From NCBI GenBank assembly GCA_900539915.1, contig UQDU01000001.1, positions 62,001-126,000 of the forward strand: DNA of 64,000 nucleotides. The letters are read 5' to 3'. Positions within the stretch are counted from its first letter, which is position 1. Each line of letters opens with the position of its first letter. The notes beneath the pieces were generated by a model. The model saw only the letters and a list, made by a program, of their open reading frames with translations, ran no database searches and was not told the DNA's origin. This document shows positions 27,348-34,863 of the stretch, piece by piece. Source of the DNA: an uncultured Bacteroidales bacterium. Its GTDB lineage: Bacteria; Bacteroidota; Bacteroidia; Bacteroidales; Muribaculaceae. The translations under genes were made by a program, and so were the position numbers.

Positions 27348-27356
27348 GACAGGCTG
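27327..27356 (-). terminator. Terminator between convergent island genes
   Basis: CAGCC-CA-TCC-GTTA-GGA-CA-GGCTG (27333-27356) forms a hairpin. On the minus strand it is followed by a T run (the A run at 27327-27332), so it terminates the acidic Api92-like gene. It may also stop plus-strand transcription of the HemW-like gene. Confidence 0.7.
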
Positions 27357-27374
27357 CTCTTGAATAAATTCAAA

Positions 27375-27962
27375 TCACTCAAATGTGAATTGACGGATGT
27401 AGAAGTAGGTGTCATCATCGTCATACTCATACTCATTGATGAGGTTCATCATTTCCTCATCAGTTCGCTCACCTTGCTCGATGTTCATCTTCTCACACCA
27501 ATCATTGATAGCATCTTTGAGAGTGGTGTAGATGTCATCACAAGCATCCTCGAATGGTTCTCCGCTGGAACTGACCGCTACCTCTTCTGGGAAGAAGTCG
27601 CCTTCATCATGCACATAATAGACCTCACAGCCACATTCACAGACTCTGTATGAGATAGAGAGTTCATCCCAAAGTAGATGGTTAATCTCCTCGAATAACT
27701 CGTTGCAAGCATCCCATGCCGTTTCCGTTTCAAAGGATAGTAGATAGTAGTCATTAGTTGGGTCTTCCTCATACTCTGCCCAATAGATATGACCACGAAC
27801 ACTGATTTGCTTTGTTTCGTAGTCAATGCCATAGTGCTCTGCTAACTGGTATAGCCAGATGTTCTTACTGTTCACCTCCATCTTTTGGAGTGTGCTCCAC
27901 AGGTCGTTCACAGCCTTGCGTGTGCCTGTCACCTTGTAGGTGGTTGTTGCTTGATTTGCCAT
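27375..27962 (-). CDS. Acidic Api92/YubB-like protein
   Basis: A 195-residue, strongly acidic protein. The N-terminal segment (TTTYKVTGTRKAVNDLWSTL), the central YYLLSFETETAWDACNELFEEI and SISYRVCECGCEVYYVHDEG resemble the YubB/Api92 ferredoxin-fold family often found on plasmids and phages. The C-terminal part is rich in Glu and Asp (YEYDDDDTYF). No catalytic motif is evident. It points against the other island genes. A perfect inverted repeat (TGTAGA-TTTC-TCTACA, 27989-28004) lies just upstream and could be an operator. The family assignment is tentative. Confidence 0.6.
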   Translation of the reverse strand: MANQATTTYKVTGTRKAVNDLWSTLQKMEVNSKNIWLYQLAEHYGIDYETKQISVRGHIYWAEYEEDPTNDYYLLSFETETAWDACNELFEEINHLLWDELSISYRVCECGCEVYYVHDEGDFFPEEVAVSSSGEPFEDACDDIYTTLKDAINDWCEKMNIEQGERTDEEMMNLINEYEYDDDDTYFYIRQFTFE

Positions 27963-27988
27963 AATCTCGATGTTTTTTATTTCCCTAT

Positions 27989-28004
27989 TGTAGATTTCTC
28001 TACA
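27989..28004. promoter_or_regulatory. Operator-like palindrome upstream of the Api92-like gene
   Basis: TGTAGA-TTTC-TCTACA is a perfect inverted repeat located 27 bases before the start of the minus-strand gene. No regulator gene is nearby. Confidence 0.35.
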
Positions 28005-28162
28005 TTCGGGAGTGATTAGAAATTATGTTGCTTCACAAGGTGTTGTGACCATCAGCACAAGGTTATGGCTCCAAATACTACCCAAATGGTGTGGAGATTT
28101 TGAGTCATACCAATGGATCACCTTGGGTAGATGAAGGAACAACAGTTACCTTTGCAACCTAA
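27994..28162 (+). pseudogene. Frameshifted C-terminal fragment of an unrecognised protein
   Basis: Two overlapping frames give a continuous beta-rich sequence if one T is removed from the TT at 28063-28064. The first half reads NYVASQGVVTISTR and the second YGSKYYPNGVEILSHTNG then SPWVDEGTTVTFAT and a TAA at 28160-28162. There is no start codon. It is the 3' remnant of a gene whose 5' part is gone. I do not recognise the family. Confidence 0.4.
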
Positions 28163-28299
28163 TTTCATCAACTCCCGAAAGCAGAAACGGCAGACCTTAA
28201 TTTACACACGCATACGCGCACGAAGGTATCTGAGGATATAATTATCTTTTGCCGTCCAAAAAAGAAAGATGCTAAACTCGGTTTAATTGAATAAGGCAC

Positions 28300-28345
28300 G
28301 GTTTAGTTTATCCCTATATTAAATATTCATAACCTAAACTAAACC
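28300..28345. repeat. Inverted repeat GGTTTAGTTTA / TAAACTAAACC
   Basis: Perfect 11-base arms at 28300-28310 and 28335-28345, separated by 24 AT-rich bases. No T tract follows, so a terminator is unlikely. It may be a protein-binding site belonging to the island's right end. Confidence 0.5.
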
Positions 28346-28378
28346 TTTTATTCCGGCAAATTATATCGTCATGTGATC

Positions 28379-28738
28379 GAGGGACAAAAAGGGACAGATT
28401 ACACCAGAACAGTGTCCCCCGAGGGACAGACGTTTAACTGTGCTTCAAGACAATAAAAAGGCTCGATTTTACGTTATAATATAAACATCTGCAAAGAACT
28501 GAAAAGAAATGAACATGAAAAGGCTATTTGGAGGGACAGCGATTGAAGCACAAATGTACTCGCTTCACAGCGAATGCAAGAATGTGCAAAAATCCGTGTT
28601 AACAAATGTGAATTGGCAAAGAAACGCATCGCCATATTTTCAGATGTTTGCTTTTTCTTTTTTTGGCGGCAACTTCATTTGCAGATTCTTGCCAATTTTC
28701 TGTCCCTCAAACGTCCCTCGACATAACTTTTGTCCCTC
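28379..28738. repeat. GAGGGACA repeat cluster beside attR
   Basis: Exact GAGGGACA occurs at 28379, 28421 and 28531 on the plus strand, and as TGTCCCTC at 28701 and 28731. Near-copies lie at 28389 (AAGGGACA), 28413 (TGTCCCC) and 28712 (CGTCCCTC). The copies face inward from both sides of a central AT-rich stretch, and the last ends 53 bases before the attR repeat. The layout resembles arm-type binding sites of a tyrosine integrase or the iterons of an origin (inference). Confidence 0.6.
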
Positions 28739-28791
28739 TAAAATAATGTTATATCGTTGATTATCACCGCATTATATTTGCAGATATTAGA

Positions 28792-28807
28792 TTCTGCATC
28801 GGAAAGT
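28792..28807 (+). repeat. Right attachment-type direct repeat (attR)
   Basis: An exact copy of the 16 bases at 21984-21999. It is followed by GA, making a TGA in the mnmE frame: the presumed original stop codon. A short hairpin (GCCC-TTTC-GGGC, 28822-28833, then AGTTTT) comes next and is probably the displaced natural mnmE terminator. Confidence 0.88.
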
Positions 28808-29092
28808 GAGGCATAAAAATCGCCCTTTCGGGCAGTTTTGCATCATTTGTCCCGAAAGTGTTGTAAAAACGTTGCAAACGACCTCGCATATATTGAGCTA
28901 ACATGCTGATATTCATAGATATTAGCTCACATCTCCTTGCATACTGCATCGACAAATGACTATCATATTAGCAATAAGCAAAGGATTTCTCCAAATATCA
29001 GAAAGGCACTCAAAATGAGTGCCTTTCTTTATGCCTGACTGCTGTAGGTTAACCGGGAGGTAGTCGTTTGCTGGTTGTTGCTGTCTTCTATG
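28808..29092. other. Intergenic region right of the island
   Basis: No gene is visible. It includes the short GCCC/GGGC hairpin at 28822-28833 with AGTTTT after it, and a strong hairpin at 29002-29026 (AAAGGCACTC pairing with GAGTGCCTTT) followed by CTTT, a probable plus-strand terminator with no obvious gene in front of it. Confidence 0.5.
29002..29030 (+). terminator. Orphan intrinsic terminator
   Basis: A perfect 10-base stem (29002-29011 with 29017-29026) with a 5-base loop and a short T-rich tail. Nothing coding ends just before it on the plus strand. It may belong to an unrecognised small RNA or be left over from the pre-insertion mnmE locus. Confidence 0.6.
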
Positions 29093-29758
29093 TTATGGGA
29101 GGTGGATTTTTTCTGAGCGGCCGTTGGAGATGCGTATGAAGGTGCCTCCGGAGGGATTCTCCACTCTGTTTCCCTGGAGGTTATAATACACCACCCTGCC
29201 CTGGTCTGGGTCTGATTCTACTGCGCCGGACAGTGCTGGCTCTTCATCGGTCTCCACTTCTATCCTGCTCATGTAGAGTTTACCGTTGGCATTTAAGGTC
29301 AATGCCGGGTTGCTGCCTTTCCATTCAAGTGACTTCGCATCCTCCCCGGCAACCAAAGACCCTCCACCAGTCTCGACACTGGACTGTGACGGCTCCGAAT
29401 CGCGGTCCAGGTGCAGGATAATGCGGACGCTGATGATATTGTAGTCATTGCCGCACATAAGGGACAGTTTGTTACCGTTAAACAGGCGGTAGTGCCATGT
29501 GTCTCCGTCTGGATTTATGTAAATCTGCGGCTTGTATGCTCCCGTGGCATATGACGTCCGAATAGAGATGTCGCCAACGCTGAACATCGCATTATTCGCC
29601 GGCGTCGTAGGTTTGGCGGTGACGGTCGGCCAAGACAGACCGTCGGGCATCTTGATTTGTGACTCCGGACCCGCTTCAAAATCAAACACGGTGGTAACTG
29701 CAGCTGACGCAGAGATGCTAAGAATCCCTCCCATCAAAATGGCAACCAGTTTTTTCAT
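29093..29758 (-). CDS. Secreted protein with a type IX secretion-like C-terminal tail
   Basis: A 221-residue exported protein. The signal peptide is MKKLVAILMGGILSISASA. The body (about residues 20-185) is beta-rich with no family that I recognise. The C-terminus (VYYNLQGNRVENPSGGTFIRISNGRSEKI, residues about 190-219, given by pattern: YNLQGNRV, GGTFIR, GRSEKI) follows the type A sorting-domain style used by T9SS cargo in Bacteroidetes. PorQ and PorV, two T9SS outer-membrane proteins, are encoded in the same window. A complete promoter lies upstream. Function unknown. Confidence 0.6.
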   Translation of the reverse strand: MKKLVAILMGGILSISASAAVTTVFDFEAGPESQIKMPDGLSWPTVTAKPTTPANNAMFSVGDISIRTSYATGAYKPQIYINPDGDTWHYRLFNGNKLSLMCGNDYNIISVRIILHLDRDSEPSQSSVETGGGSLVAGEDAKSLEWKGSNPALTLNANGKLYMSRIEVETDEEPALSGAVESDPDQGRVVYYNLQGNRVENPSGGTFIRISNGRSEKIHLP

Positions 29759-29830
29759 GTTGTTATAATTTAAATATTAGGTTTAATGTGACTTTTTTAA
29801 TATTGTTACCAATTCAACATATATTGCTTA

Positions 29831-29860
29831 CAAAGCTACAATAAAAACCGAACAATCAAA
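29831..29860 (-). promoter_or_regulatory. Promoter of the secreted T9SS-tail protein gene
   Basis: On the minus strand TTTG (29860-29857), an 18-base spacer and TAGCTTTG (29838-29831), leaving a leader of about 65 bases before the ATG at 29758. Confidence 0.6.
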
Positions 29861-29929
29861 AATATTCTTTACTATTTTTATATGCAAGAGAGGGAGGCTG
29901 GGTGGGGAGGTGCAGATGGATCTTTGGGG

Positions 29930-30271
29930 TCAGTCGAAGAGGGTGGATGCGAGGGTGTCGCCGTGTTGTTCCAGCGCGTGTTTGAAACCGCTGATGTATT
30001 CGTGTGCCGCGTCTTCGGATATGCGGCCTTTGATGTGGGTGGCTTTTGCTCTGATGTCGAGCAGACGGATGCGTATGGCCGATTCTGTATGGCATTCTGA
30101 CACTATGTTGTTGGCGTCTTCTATGCCGAGATTATAGGCGCGTTGGGCCATGGAACGGTCATCACGTGTCGATGCACGGTTTTTATCGTTGCTGCATGAT
30201 GACATGGCTGCGGAGAGGAGGATTGCGGCTGCTACAAGGACGGTATGTAGGGTGATGGATGACGTTTTCAT
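29930..30271 (-). CDS. Small lipoprotein of unknown function
   Basis: A 113-residue lipoprotein. The signal is MKTSSITLHTVLVAAAILLSAAMSSC with the lipobox Cys at residue 26. The mature part is helical and charged (AQRAYNLGIEDANNIVSE, GRISEDAAHEYISGFKHALEQHG) and matches no family that I know. The ATG at 30271 overlaps the exonuclease stop (ATGA), which decides the start. It is the last gene of the porQ operon. Confidence 0.75.
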   Translation of the reverse strand: MKTSSITLHTVLVAAAILLSAAMSSCSNDKNRASTRDDRSMAQRAYNLGIEDANNIVSECHTESAIRIRLLDIRAKATHIKGRISEDAAHEYISGFKHALEQHGDTLASTLFD

Positions 30272-30771
30272 AACAGTGTCATTGCTATTTTCGCACATGC
30301 CTCGGCATCGGCAAGTGCGTTGTGATGGTTGTTAAACGGTATGCCCATGAAATCACACAGGCTTGGAAGTGAAAATGAGGTCAGCAACGCTCTCGGAATT
30401 GTGCGGCGTGCTTGTTGGAGAGTGCACAGAAACGGATAGTCAGGATAAGTCATGCCGTAGGTGCGGTGGGCTGCGCGTAGGCAGCGTTCGTCAAACGCCT
30501 TATTGTGGGCCACGAGTGGAAGATTCCCTATGAGGAGGCGGTCTATGTCACGCCACACCTTGTCAAAAGTACGCGCATCTCTGACATCATCCATGGAGAT
30601 GCCATGGACGTTTTCGGTGAAATGGCGGAATATATACTCCGGCTCGGGATACACCAGTTCGTAGAATCGGTCGGTTATGCAGCCGTCTGTGACTTTGACC
30701 GCCCCTATGGCGCAGATGGAACACGGCTCGTTATTGGCCGTCTCCACGTCAATGGCTACGAAGTTTTCCAT
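30268..30771 (-). CDS. DEDDh 3'-5' exonuclease
   Basis: A 167-residue DnaQ-like exonuclease. Motif I is AIDVETANNEPCSICAIG (Asp and Glu), motif II VAHNKAFDERCL, and motif III HNALADAEACAKI with the catalytic His and Asp. It resembles stand-alone DNA polymerase III epsilon-type exonucleases of Bacteroidetes. It starts 16 bases inside the ispH 3' end and overlaps the lipoprotein start, so it is translated from the same operon message. Confidence 0.9.
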   Translation of the reverse strand: MENFVAIDVETANNEPCSICAIGAVKVTDGCITDRFYELVYPEPEYIFRHFTENVHGISMDDVRDARTFDKVWRDIDRLLIGNLPLVAHNKAFDERCLRAAHRTYGMTYPDYPFLCTLQQARRTIPRALLTSFSLPSLCDFMGIPFNNHHNALADAEACAKIAMTLL

Positions 30772-31631
30772 CTTATCTCCGAAACGCTGTCACGCACCTG
30801 TTCCATGAGCCAACGGGGGGTGGATGTGGCCCCACAGATGCCTATTGATGCGGCTCCGTCAAACCATGTAGGGTCAATCTGTGACGCATTGCTGATGAGA
30901 TGGGAGCGCGGATTGACATTGAGACACTCGTTGTAAAGAATTTTGCCGTTACTGCTCTTGGCTCCGCTGACAAAGAGTATCACATCATGTTTCCGGGCAA
31001 ACTGGCGCAGATTGTCTACACGGTTGCTCACCTGGCGGCATATTGTGTCATGTGTCTGCAAGGTGGTGCCTGGAGCGAGCCTGGCGTTTATCGATGCAGA
31101 TATATCGCGCAGTCCGCCGATGGATTTGGTGGTCTGCGAATACAGCTCTATGGGACGGTCGGTGGGAATCTTGTCTATGTCGGCTTTTGATTCCACGACG
31201 ATGGCCTGTCCGTCGGTCTGGCCTACAAGGCCGTTGACTTCGGCGTGGCCGGTCTTGCCGTATATAACTATGCTACACTGGTCTTTACGGGTGTCGTGGC
31301 ACTGCTTGATGCGGCGTTGAAGGGCGAGCACCACAGGGCATGTGGCATCTATGATTTCTATGCCGTTGCGTTTGGCGAGTTCATAGGTGGAGGGGGGCTC
31401 GCCGTGGGCGCGGAGCAGCACCCGGGCGTTGTGGAGGTCACGGAGCTGTTCGTGGGTGATGGTCACGAGGCCCTTGGCGCGCAGACGTTCCACTTCATCG
31501 CTGTTGTGTACGATGTCACCGAGGCAGTAGAGCGTGCCGCCTTTTTCAAGTTCGGCTTCGGCTTTGCGTATCGCACTGACCACCCCGTTGCAGAATCCGG
31601 ATGCAGGGTCTATTTCTATTGTCACGCTCAT
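30756..31631 (-). CDS. ispH: 4-hydroxy-3-methylbut-2-enyl diphosphate reductase
   Basis: A 291-residue iron-sulphur enzyme, the last step of the MEP isoprenoid pathway. Conserved Cys are in SGFCNGVVSAI, DATCPVV and GICGATSTPRWL; the HGE motif (LLRAHGEPPSTY) and SGAKSSNG are present. The start is ATG 31631, overlapping the cmk stop (ATGA at 31628-31631). ispF, an earlier enzyme of the pathway, is elsewhere in the window (56045). Confidence 0.96.
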   Translation of the reverse strand: MSVTIEIDPASGFCNGVVSAIRKAEAELEKGGTLYCLGDIVHNSDEVERLRAKGLVTITHEQLRDLHNARVLLRAHGEPPSTYELAKRNGIEIIDATCPVVLALQRRIKQCHDTRKDQCSIVIYGKTGHAEVNGLVGQTDGQAIVVESKADIDKIPTDRPIELYSQTTKSIGGLRDISASINARLAPGTTLQTHDTICRQVSNRVDNLRQFARKHDVILFVSGAKSSNGKILYNECLNVNPRSHLISNASQIDPTWFDGAASIGICGATSTPRWLMEQVRDSVSEIRWKTS

Positions 31632-32332
31632 GCTTGCAGTCGGGCTATTGTGCGGTTGTACAGATCCAGAAGCCACTGGTTTTGCTGCTCGATGGTCATG
31701 TCGGAGTTGTCGAGGTCTATGGCATCGTCGGCTCTGCGCAGCGGACTCTCGGCACGTGTCTCGTCAATGTGGTCACGGCTGATGACATTGTCAAGCACCT
31801 CGGCATATGTAGTGGCAGTGTCGCCCTTGGCCTGGAGTTCAAGATAGCGGCGGCGTGCGCGTGTCTCGGCTGATGCGTTGACGAAAATCTTTATTTCTGC
31901 CGCAGGGAATACGGCGGTGCCTATGTCGCGTCCATCCATTATTATACCCCCTTCGGTGCCATAGGATTTCTGAAGCGCAACCATGGCTTTCCTGACCATG
32001 CCGAGTGCGGCTACTGCGCTTACATGTGACGATACCTCCATGCTGCGTATCTGGCTCTCCACATTTTCACCGTTGAGAAGGGTGTACTGTTGTCCGGCTT
32101 CGGTGGCGAAATCTATGTGTATGTCAGGCAGAATCTGACATAGGGCTTCGGAGTTGACCGAACCGTCGGGGTTGATGGCGCCTTGGCGCATGGCTGCAAG
32201 AGTCACAGCGCGATACATGGCTCCGCTGTCGACGTATCTATAGCCGAGGGTGCGCGCGAGCTGACGCGCCATGCTGCTCTTGCCTGACGATGAGTAACCG
32301 TCGATAGCTATGGTGATTCGGGGGGTGTTCAT
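31628..32332 (-). CDS. cmk: Cytidylate kinase
   Basis: A 234-residue NMP kinase that phosphorylates CMP and dCMP. P-loop: IAIDGYSSSGKSS; other hallmarks: YVDSGAMYRAVTL, IIMDGRDIGTAVFP and the lid RARRRYLELQAKG. It overlaps porQ upstream and ispH downstream by four bases each. Confidence 0.96.
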   Translation of the reverse strand: MNTPRITIAIDGYSSSGKSSMARQLARTLGYRYVDSGAMYRAVTLAAMRQGAINPDGSVNSEALCQILPDIHIDFATEAGQQYTLLNGENVESQIRSMEVSSHVSAVAALGMVRKAMVALQKSYGTEGGIIMDGRDIGTAVFPAAEIKIFVNASAETRARRRYLELQAKGDTATTYAEVLDNVISRDHIDETRAESPLRRADDAIDLDNSDMTIEQQNQWLLDLYNRTIARLQA

Positions 32333-33390
32333 TGCTTCAGGAATTTGGATAAATCAGTGGAAATGTTGAGCATAAGTGTAGAGCCTCCGGAGTGGGGCTG
32401 GGCGAACGCCACGTTTACTCCGAACATGCCGGCTTTTACACCGGCTCCAAGATAGAGCCCTGAGAAGAAGTTGCGGTCATAGGTAGCCATGTCCGTGCGT
32501 GCCTTATAGTTATATCCCAACGATATGTAGAAACGTTCAGACGAGCAGAGGTCGGCCGAGAAAATCAGATGGCGGAACAGATTGGTCATGAACTTATCCT
32601 TAAGGACCAGTTCGCCATGCTCGCCCTCGTCGTTATTGATGTCGTAGAAGGGTAATTTCCATTTGGTCAGATTCCATGCGGTCACAGACCATCTGACCGG
32701 AAATGAGCCGAATCTCTGTGACCATCCGAGCCTTACGTCTATGGGCAGACGGTCATAGCTGTCGGTGAAACGTTTGATTTGTCCGCCGAGGTTGGTGACC
32801 ACAGCCGAGAGTGACAGGTCGTGCTCGTCATCGTAGTAGTTTATGCCGAGATCTGCCGCCATGGCCCAGGCGGTGTATTCCTCGTAGCCGCTGTATATGA
32901 CCTTGACGGTCACGCCGCCACGAAGCCGGTCAGTGAAATCATGGCTTAGTGAACCGAAAAAGTTGACATCCTGGGCATTGAACTTGCCGGTAGAAATGCC
33001 CCACTCGTTGTAGCCTTCAAAATCACCGTAACCGTAGTATTGAAGCCCTACGGCATAGGCCATACGGTCATTGATGGGATGGGCGAATTTCGTACCTGCG
33101 AAGTTGCTGCTGCCGAGCCAGCGTGTATAATTGGCCGAGGCAGCCATGCCGAGTTCCGGCCCGAGAAGGGCGGGATTCTGCTCTATCATGTCTATGCCGG
33201 CTCCGATGGTAGAGATATTCACGCCACCGAGGCCATAGGCTTTGGCTGACGAGGTGACGTTCAGGAAATCGTAAGCTGAATTGGATTCTTGTGATGAGCC
33301 GGTCAGGCTGCATAACAGCATTATTGCTGCAATCAGCCACTTGTGCAGGCGTATGTGTGGTTGATAATCGGTTGGTCTGTAGAAATACAC
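32329..33390 (-). CDS. porQ: Type IX secretion system protein PorQ
   Basis: A 353-residue outer-membrane beta-barrel of the PorV/PorQ family. After a signal sequence (LIAAIMLLCSLTGSSQ) comes the family start YDFLNVTSSAKAYGLGGVNIS and EQNPALLGPELGM. Repeated strands and LGAGVKAGMFGVNVAFAQPH follow. PorQ is required for surface anchoring or processing of T9SS cargo in Porphyromonas. It leads the operon porQ-cmk-ispH-exonuclease-lipoprotein, all linked by four-base or slightly longer overlaps. The exact start is uncertain by several codons. Confidence 0.88.
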   Translation of the reverse strand: MYFYRPTDYQPHIRLHKWLIAAIMLLCSLTGSSQESNSAYDFLNVTSSAKAYGLGGVNISTIGAGIDMIEQNPALLGPELGMAASANYTRWLGSSNFAGTKFAHPINDRMAYAVGLQYYGYGDFEGYNEWGISTGKFNAQDVNFFGSLSHDFTDRLRGGVTVKVIYSGYEEYTAWAMAADLGINYYDDEHDLSLSAVVTNLGGQIKRFTDSYDRLPIDVRLGWSQRFGSFPVRWSVTAWNLTKWKLPFYDINNDEGEHGELVLKDKFMTNLFRHLIFSADLCSSERFYISLGYNYKARTDMATYDRNFFSGLYLGAGVKAGMFGVNVAFAQPHSGGSTLMLNISTDLSKFLKQ

Positions 33391-33597
33391 GTTGTGAAGT
33401 ATTCGTTAAGGCTTCAGGTAAATGGGGCCATAAGACATCTTGCCGGCATGCCAGCCGAGCCAAGCCCATCATATTGATTAACGTTGAAAACAGGTATAAT
33501 AGTATATGTTAAGCTCAATAAATGAAGCTGCATTATGATGCGTATGATTTAATAAAGCTAAAACGATGATAAACTATATCAAAATACGAGAGGTGGA

Positions 33598-33629
33598 TTT
33601 GCACAAGTTGGGCTTTAGTTATATTTTTG
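33598..33629 (+). promoter_or_regulatory. Promoter of the TonB-domain gene
   Basis: TTTG (33598-33601), a 20-base spacer and TATTTTTG (33622-33629) form a full Bacteroidetes promoter. The leader to the ATG at 33655 is about 20 bases. Confidence 0.65.
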
Positions 33630-33654
33630 CTTCATAAAACCATCATCAACGTTA

Positions 33655-34134
33655 ATGCTCACACGCCACCATCTCTCCATATCACTGGTATTAGCGACCC
33701 TATTCGTCACATCGCTTCCGCTTTCGGCCCAGAGACGGCAGCATCATCGAGGAGCTGCCACTCGTGTACAGCTTCAGCCGGCCGAAACAGCATCCCATAC
33801 CGATGCAACCGCCCAGCAAATCTATGATCTATGGTTTGTTGACGAAGAACCGCGTTTCCCGGGAGGCGAACGCGGACTGCTCAAATATATAAACGCCCAC
33901 CGTGAGTATCCGCAGGAGGCTTATGAAAACGGCATCTCGGGCAGGGTACTGTGCAGCTTCACCATATCGAGCGACGGCACCATAAGCGATGTCCAGGTCA
34001 TACGCAGTGTCGAGGCCTCACTTGACCGCGAAGCCGTCCGCGTCATTTCGTCAATGCCACGCTGGATTCCGGCAGTAGTGTCCGACCAGCCCGTCCCGGT
34101 CCACTATGTCCTGCCCATCCCATTCCGCCTCTGA
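33655..34134 (+). CDS. Secreted TonB C-terminal domain protein
   Basis: A 159-residue exported protein. It has a signal peptide (LSISLVLATLFVTSLPLSAQ), a short linker and a TonB C-terminal domain (FPGGERGLLKYINAHREYPQEA, GRVLCSFTISSDGTISDVQVIRSV and MPRWIPA by pattern). It lacks the membrane anchor and proline-rich spanner of a true TonB. Such stand-alone domains are common in Bacteroidetes. Partner unknown. Confidence 0.82.
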   Translation: MLTRHHLSISLVLATLFVTSLPLSAQRRQHHRGAATRVQLQPAETASHTDATAQQIYDLWFVDEEPRFPGGERGLLKYINAHREYPQEAYENGISGRVLCSFTISSDGTISDVQVIRSVEASLDREAVRVISSMPRWIPAVVSDQPVPVHYVLPIPFRL

Positions 34135-34249
34135 GACCGGCCCTGAGCCATATAACAATCCCTGTTTCCACATCTCCCCCGCCTGGCCGTAGCATCCCCT
34201 ATTGATTCCGAAGAAAATCTGACCGGCTTAACAAAGGTAGCCGTCAACA

Positions 34250-34283
34250 TATATCAAAAGGCGACGGTATCACACCGTCGCCT
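34250..34283 (-). terminator. Hairpin after the hydrolase remnant
   Basis: A perfect 10-base stem (AGGCGACGGT at 34259-34268 with ACCGTCGCCT at 34274-34283). On the minus strand it is followed by TTTTGATAT, making a terminator for the gene that ends at 34344. Confidence 0.65.
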
Positions 34284-34343
34284 GAGCATAAAGCTGATTC
34301 TTCGGGGTCTGCTTTTCTTATATCTGTTAATATTCCTATTTTT

Positions 34344-34805
34344 TCATTTCATTCGCGTCGCATAGAATGTGGCAATCTGGTCAAACGGTATTTTGTCGAG
34401 ATTGTCATAGAGGTCGCAGTGGTTGGCATCTGCCACTATGAGGAGTTCCTTGTTGTCGCCATGAAGCTTTGAGAACGCCGTCTTTCCCATATATAAGGAG
34501 TGGGCTTTTTCTCCATGCACTACCATTACAGCGTTACGTATCTCTCCGGCACGGCTCAGCAGAGGGAAATTGATAAACGGAAGGTTGGACGTAGAGTTCC
34601 AGCCGTCGGTGGAGTTGCCTGAGCGAGGATGGAATCCGCGCGGTGTCTTATAATAGGCATAGTAGTCTTTGACAAATTGTGGAGCATATGATGGAAGCGG
34701 ATCAATCACACCTCCGGCGCGCTTATATTGACCGGTCCGAAAGTCCTCGGTGCGCTGTGCGGTCATTTCCTCCATCATCTTATCCCTGCAATATGTGATT
34801 CCCAC
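34344..34805 (-). pseudogene. C-terminal fragment of an alpha/beta hydrolase
   Basis: About 153 codons encode the C-terminal half of a dienelactone-hydrolase-like enzyme (AVMVVHGEKAHSLYMGKTAF with the acid-residue loop, and ADANHCDLYDNL with the catalytic His). The N-terminal half with the nucleophile Ser is missing. Upstream the frame is closed by a stop two codons before the only possible start, a GTG. It is therefore a truncated, probably inactive copy. Confidence 0.7.
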
Positions 34806-34863
34806 CCAATCCTATAAATAACCTTTTTAAAGTCGTCTGGAGGCAAAGATATCAATGTCTGAA

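Larger units (their letters stand above)
27963..28791. other. Right-end non-coding region of the island
   Basis: This 830-base stretch has no intact gene. It holds the palindrome at 27989-28004; a frameshifted C-terminal gene fragment (27994-28162); an 11-base inverted repeat GGTTTAGTTTA/TAAACTAAACC (28300-28310, 28335-28345); and eight GAGGGACA-type repeats (28379-28738). It adjoins attR. Its density of repeats is what one expects of integrase arm sites, an origin or a transfer region, but no function can be assigned from sequence. Confidence 0.6.
21984..28807. mobile_element. Integrated genomic island at the mnmE 3' end, about 6.8 kb
   Basis: The island is delimited by a perfect 16-base direct repeat of the mnmE 3' end. 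Inside are an ADP-ribosylglycohydrolase, a DUF1810/macro-like fusion, two radical SAM proteins and an acidic Api92/YubB-like protein. The coding sequences are visibly richer in AT than the flanks, and two genes carry strong Shine-Dalgarno sites. There is no integrase, excisionase or relaxase gene. The element is therefore either decayed, a satellite mobilised in trans, or one whose integrase was lost. At the right end the repeat is followed by TGA, which would have been the original mnmE stop. Confidence 0.82.

Noticed and set aside
28509..28760. An 83-codon open frame at the island right end
   Set aside because: It runs through the repeat cluster and has a composition unlike a real protein (scattered Cys, Phe runs). 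No family and no clear ribosome-binding site.
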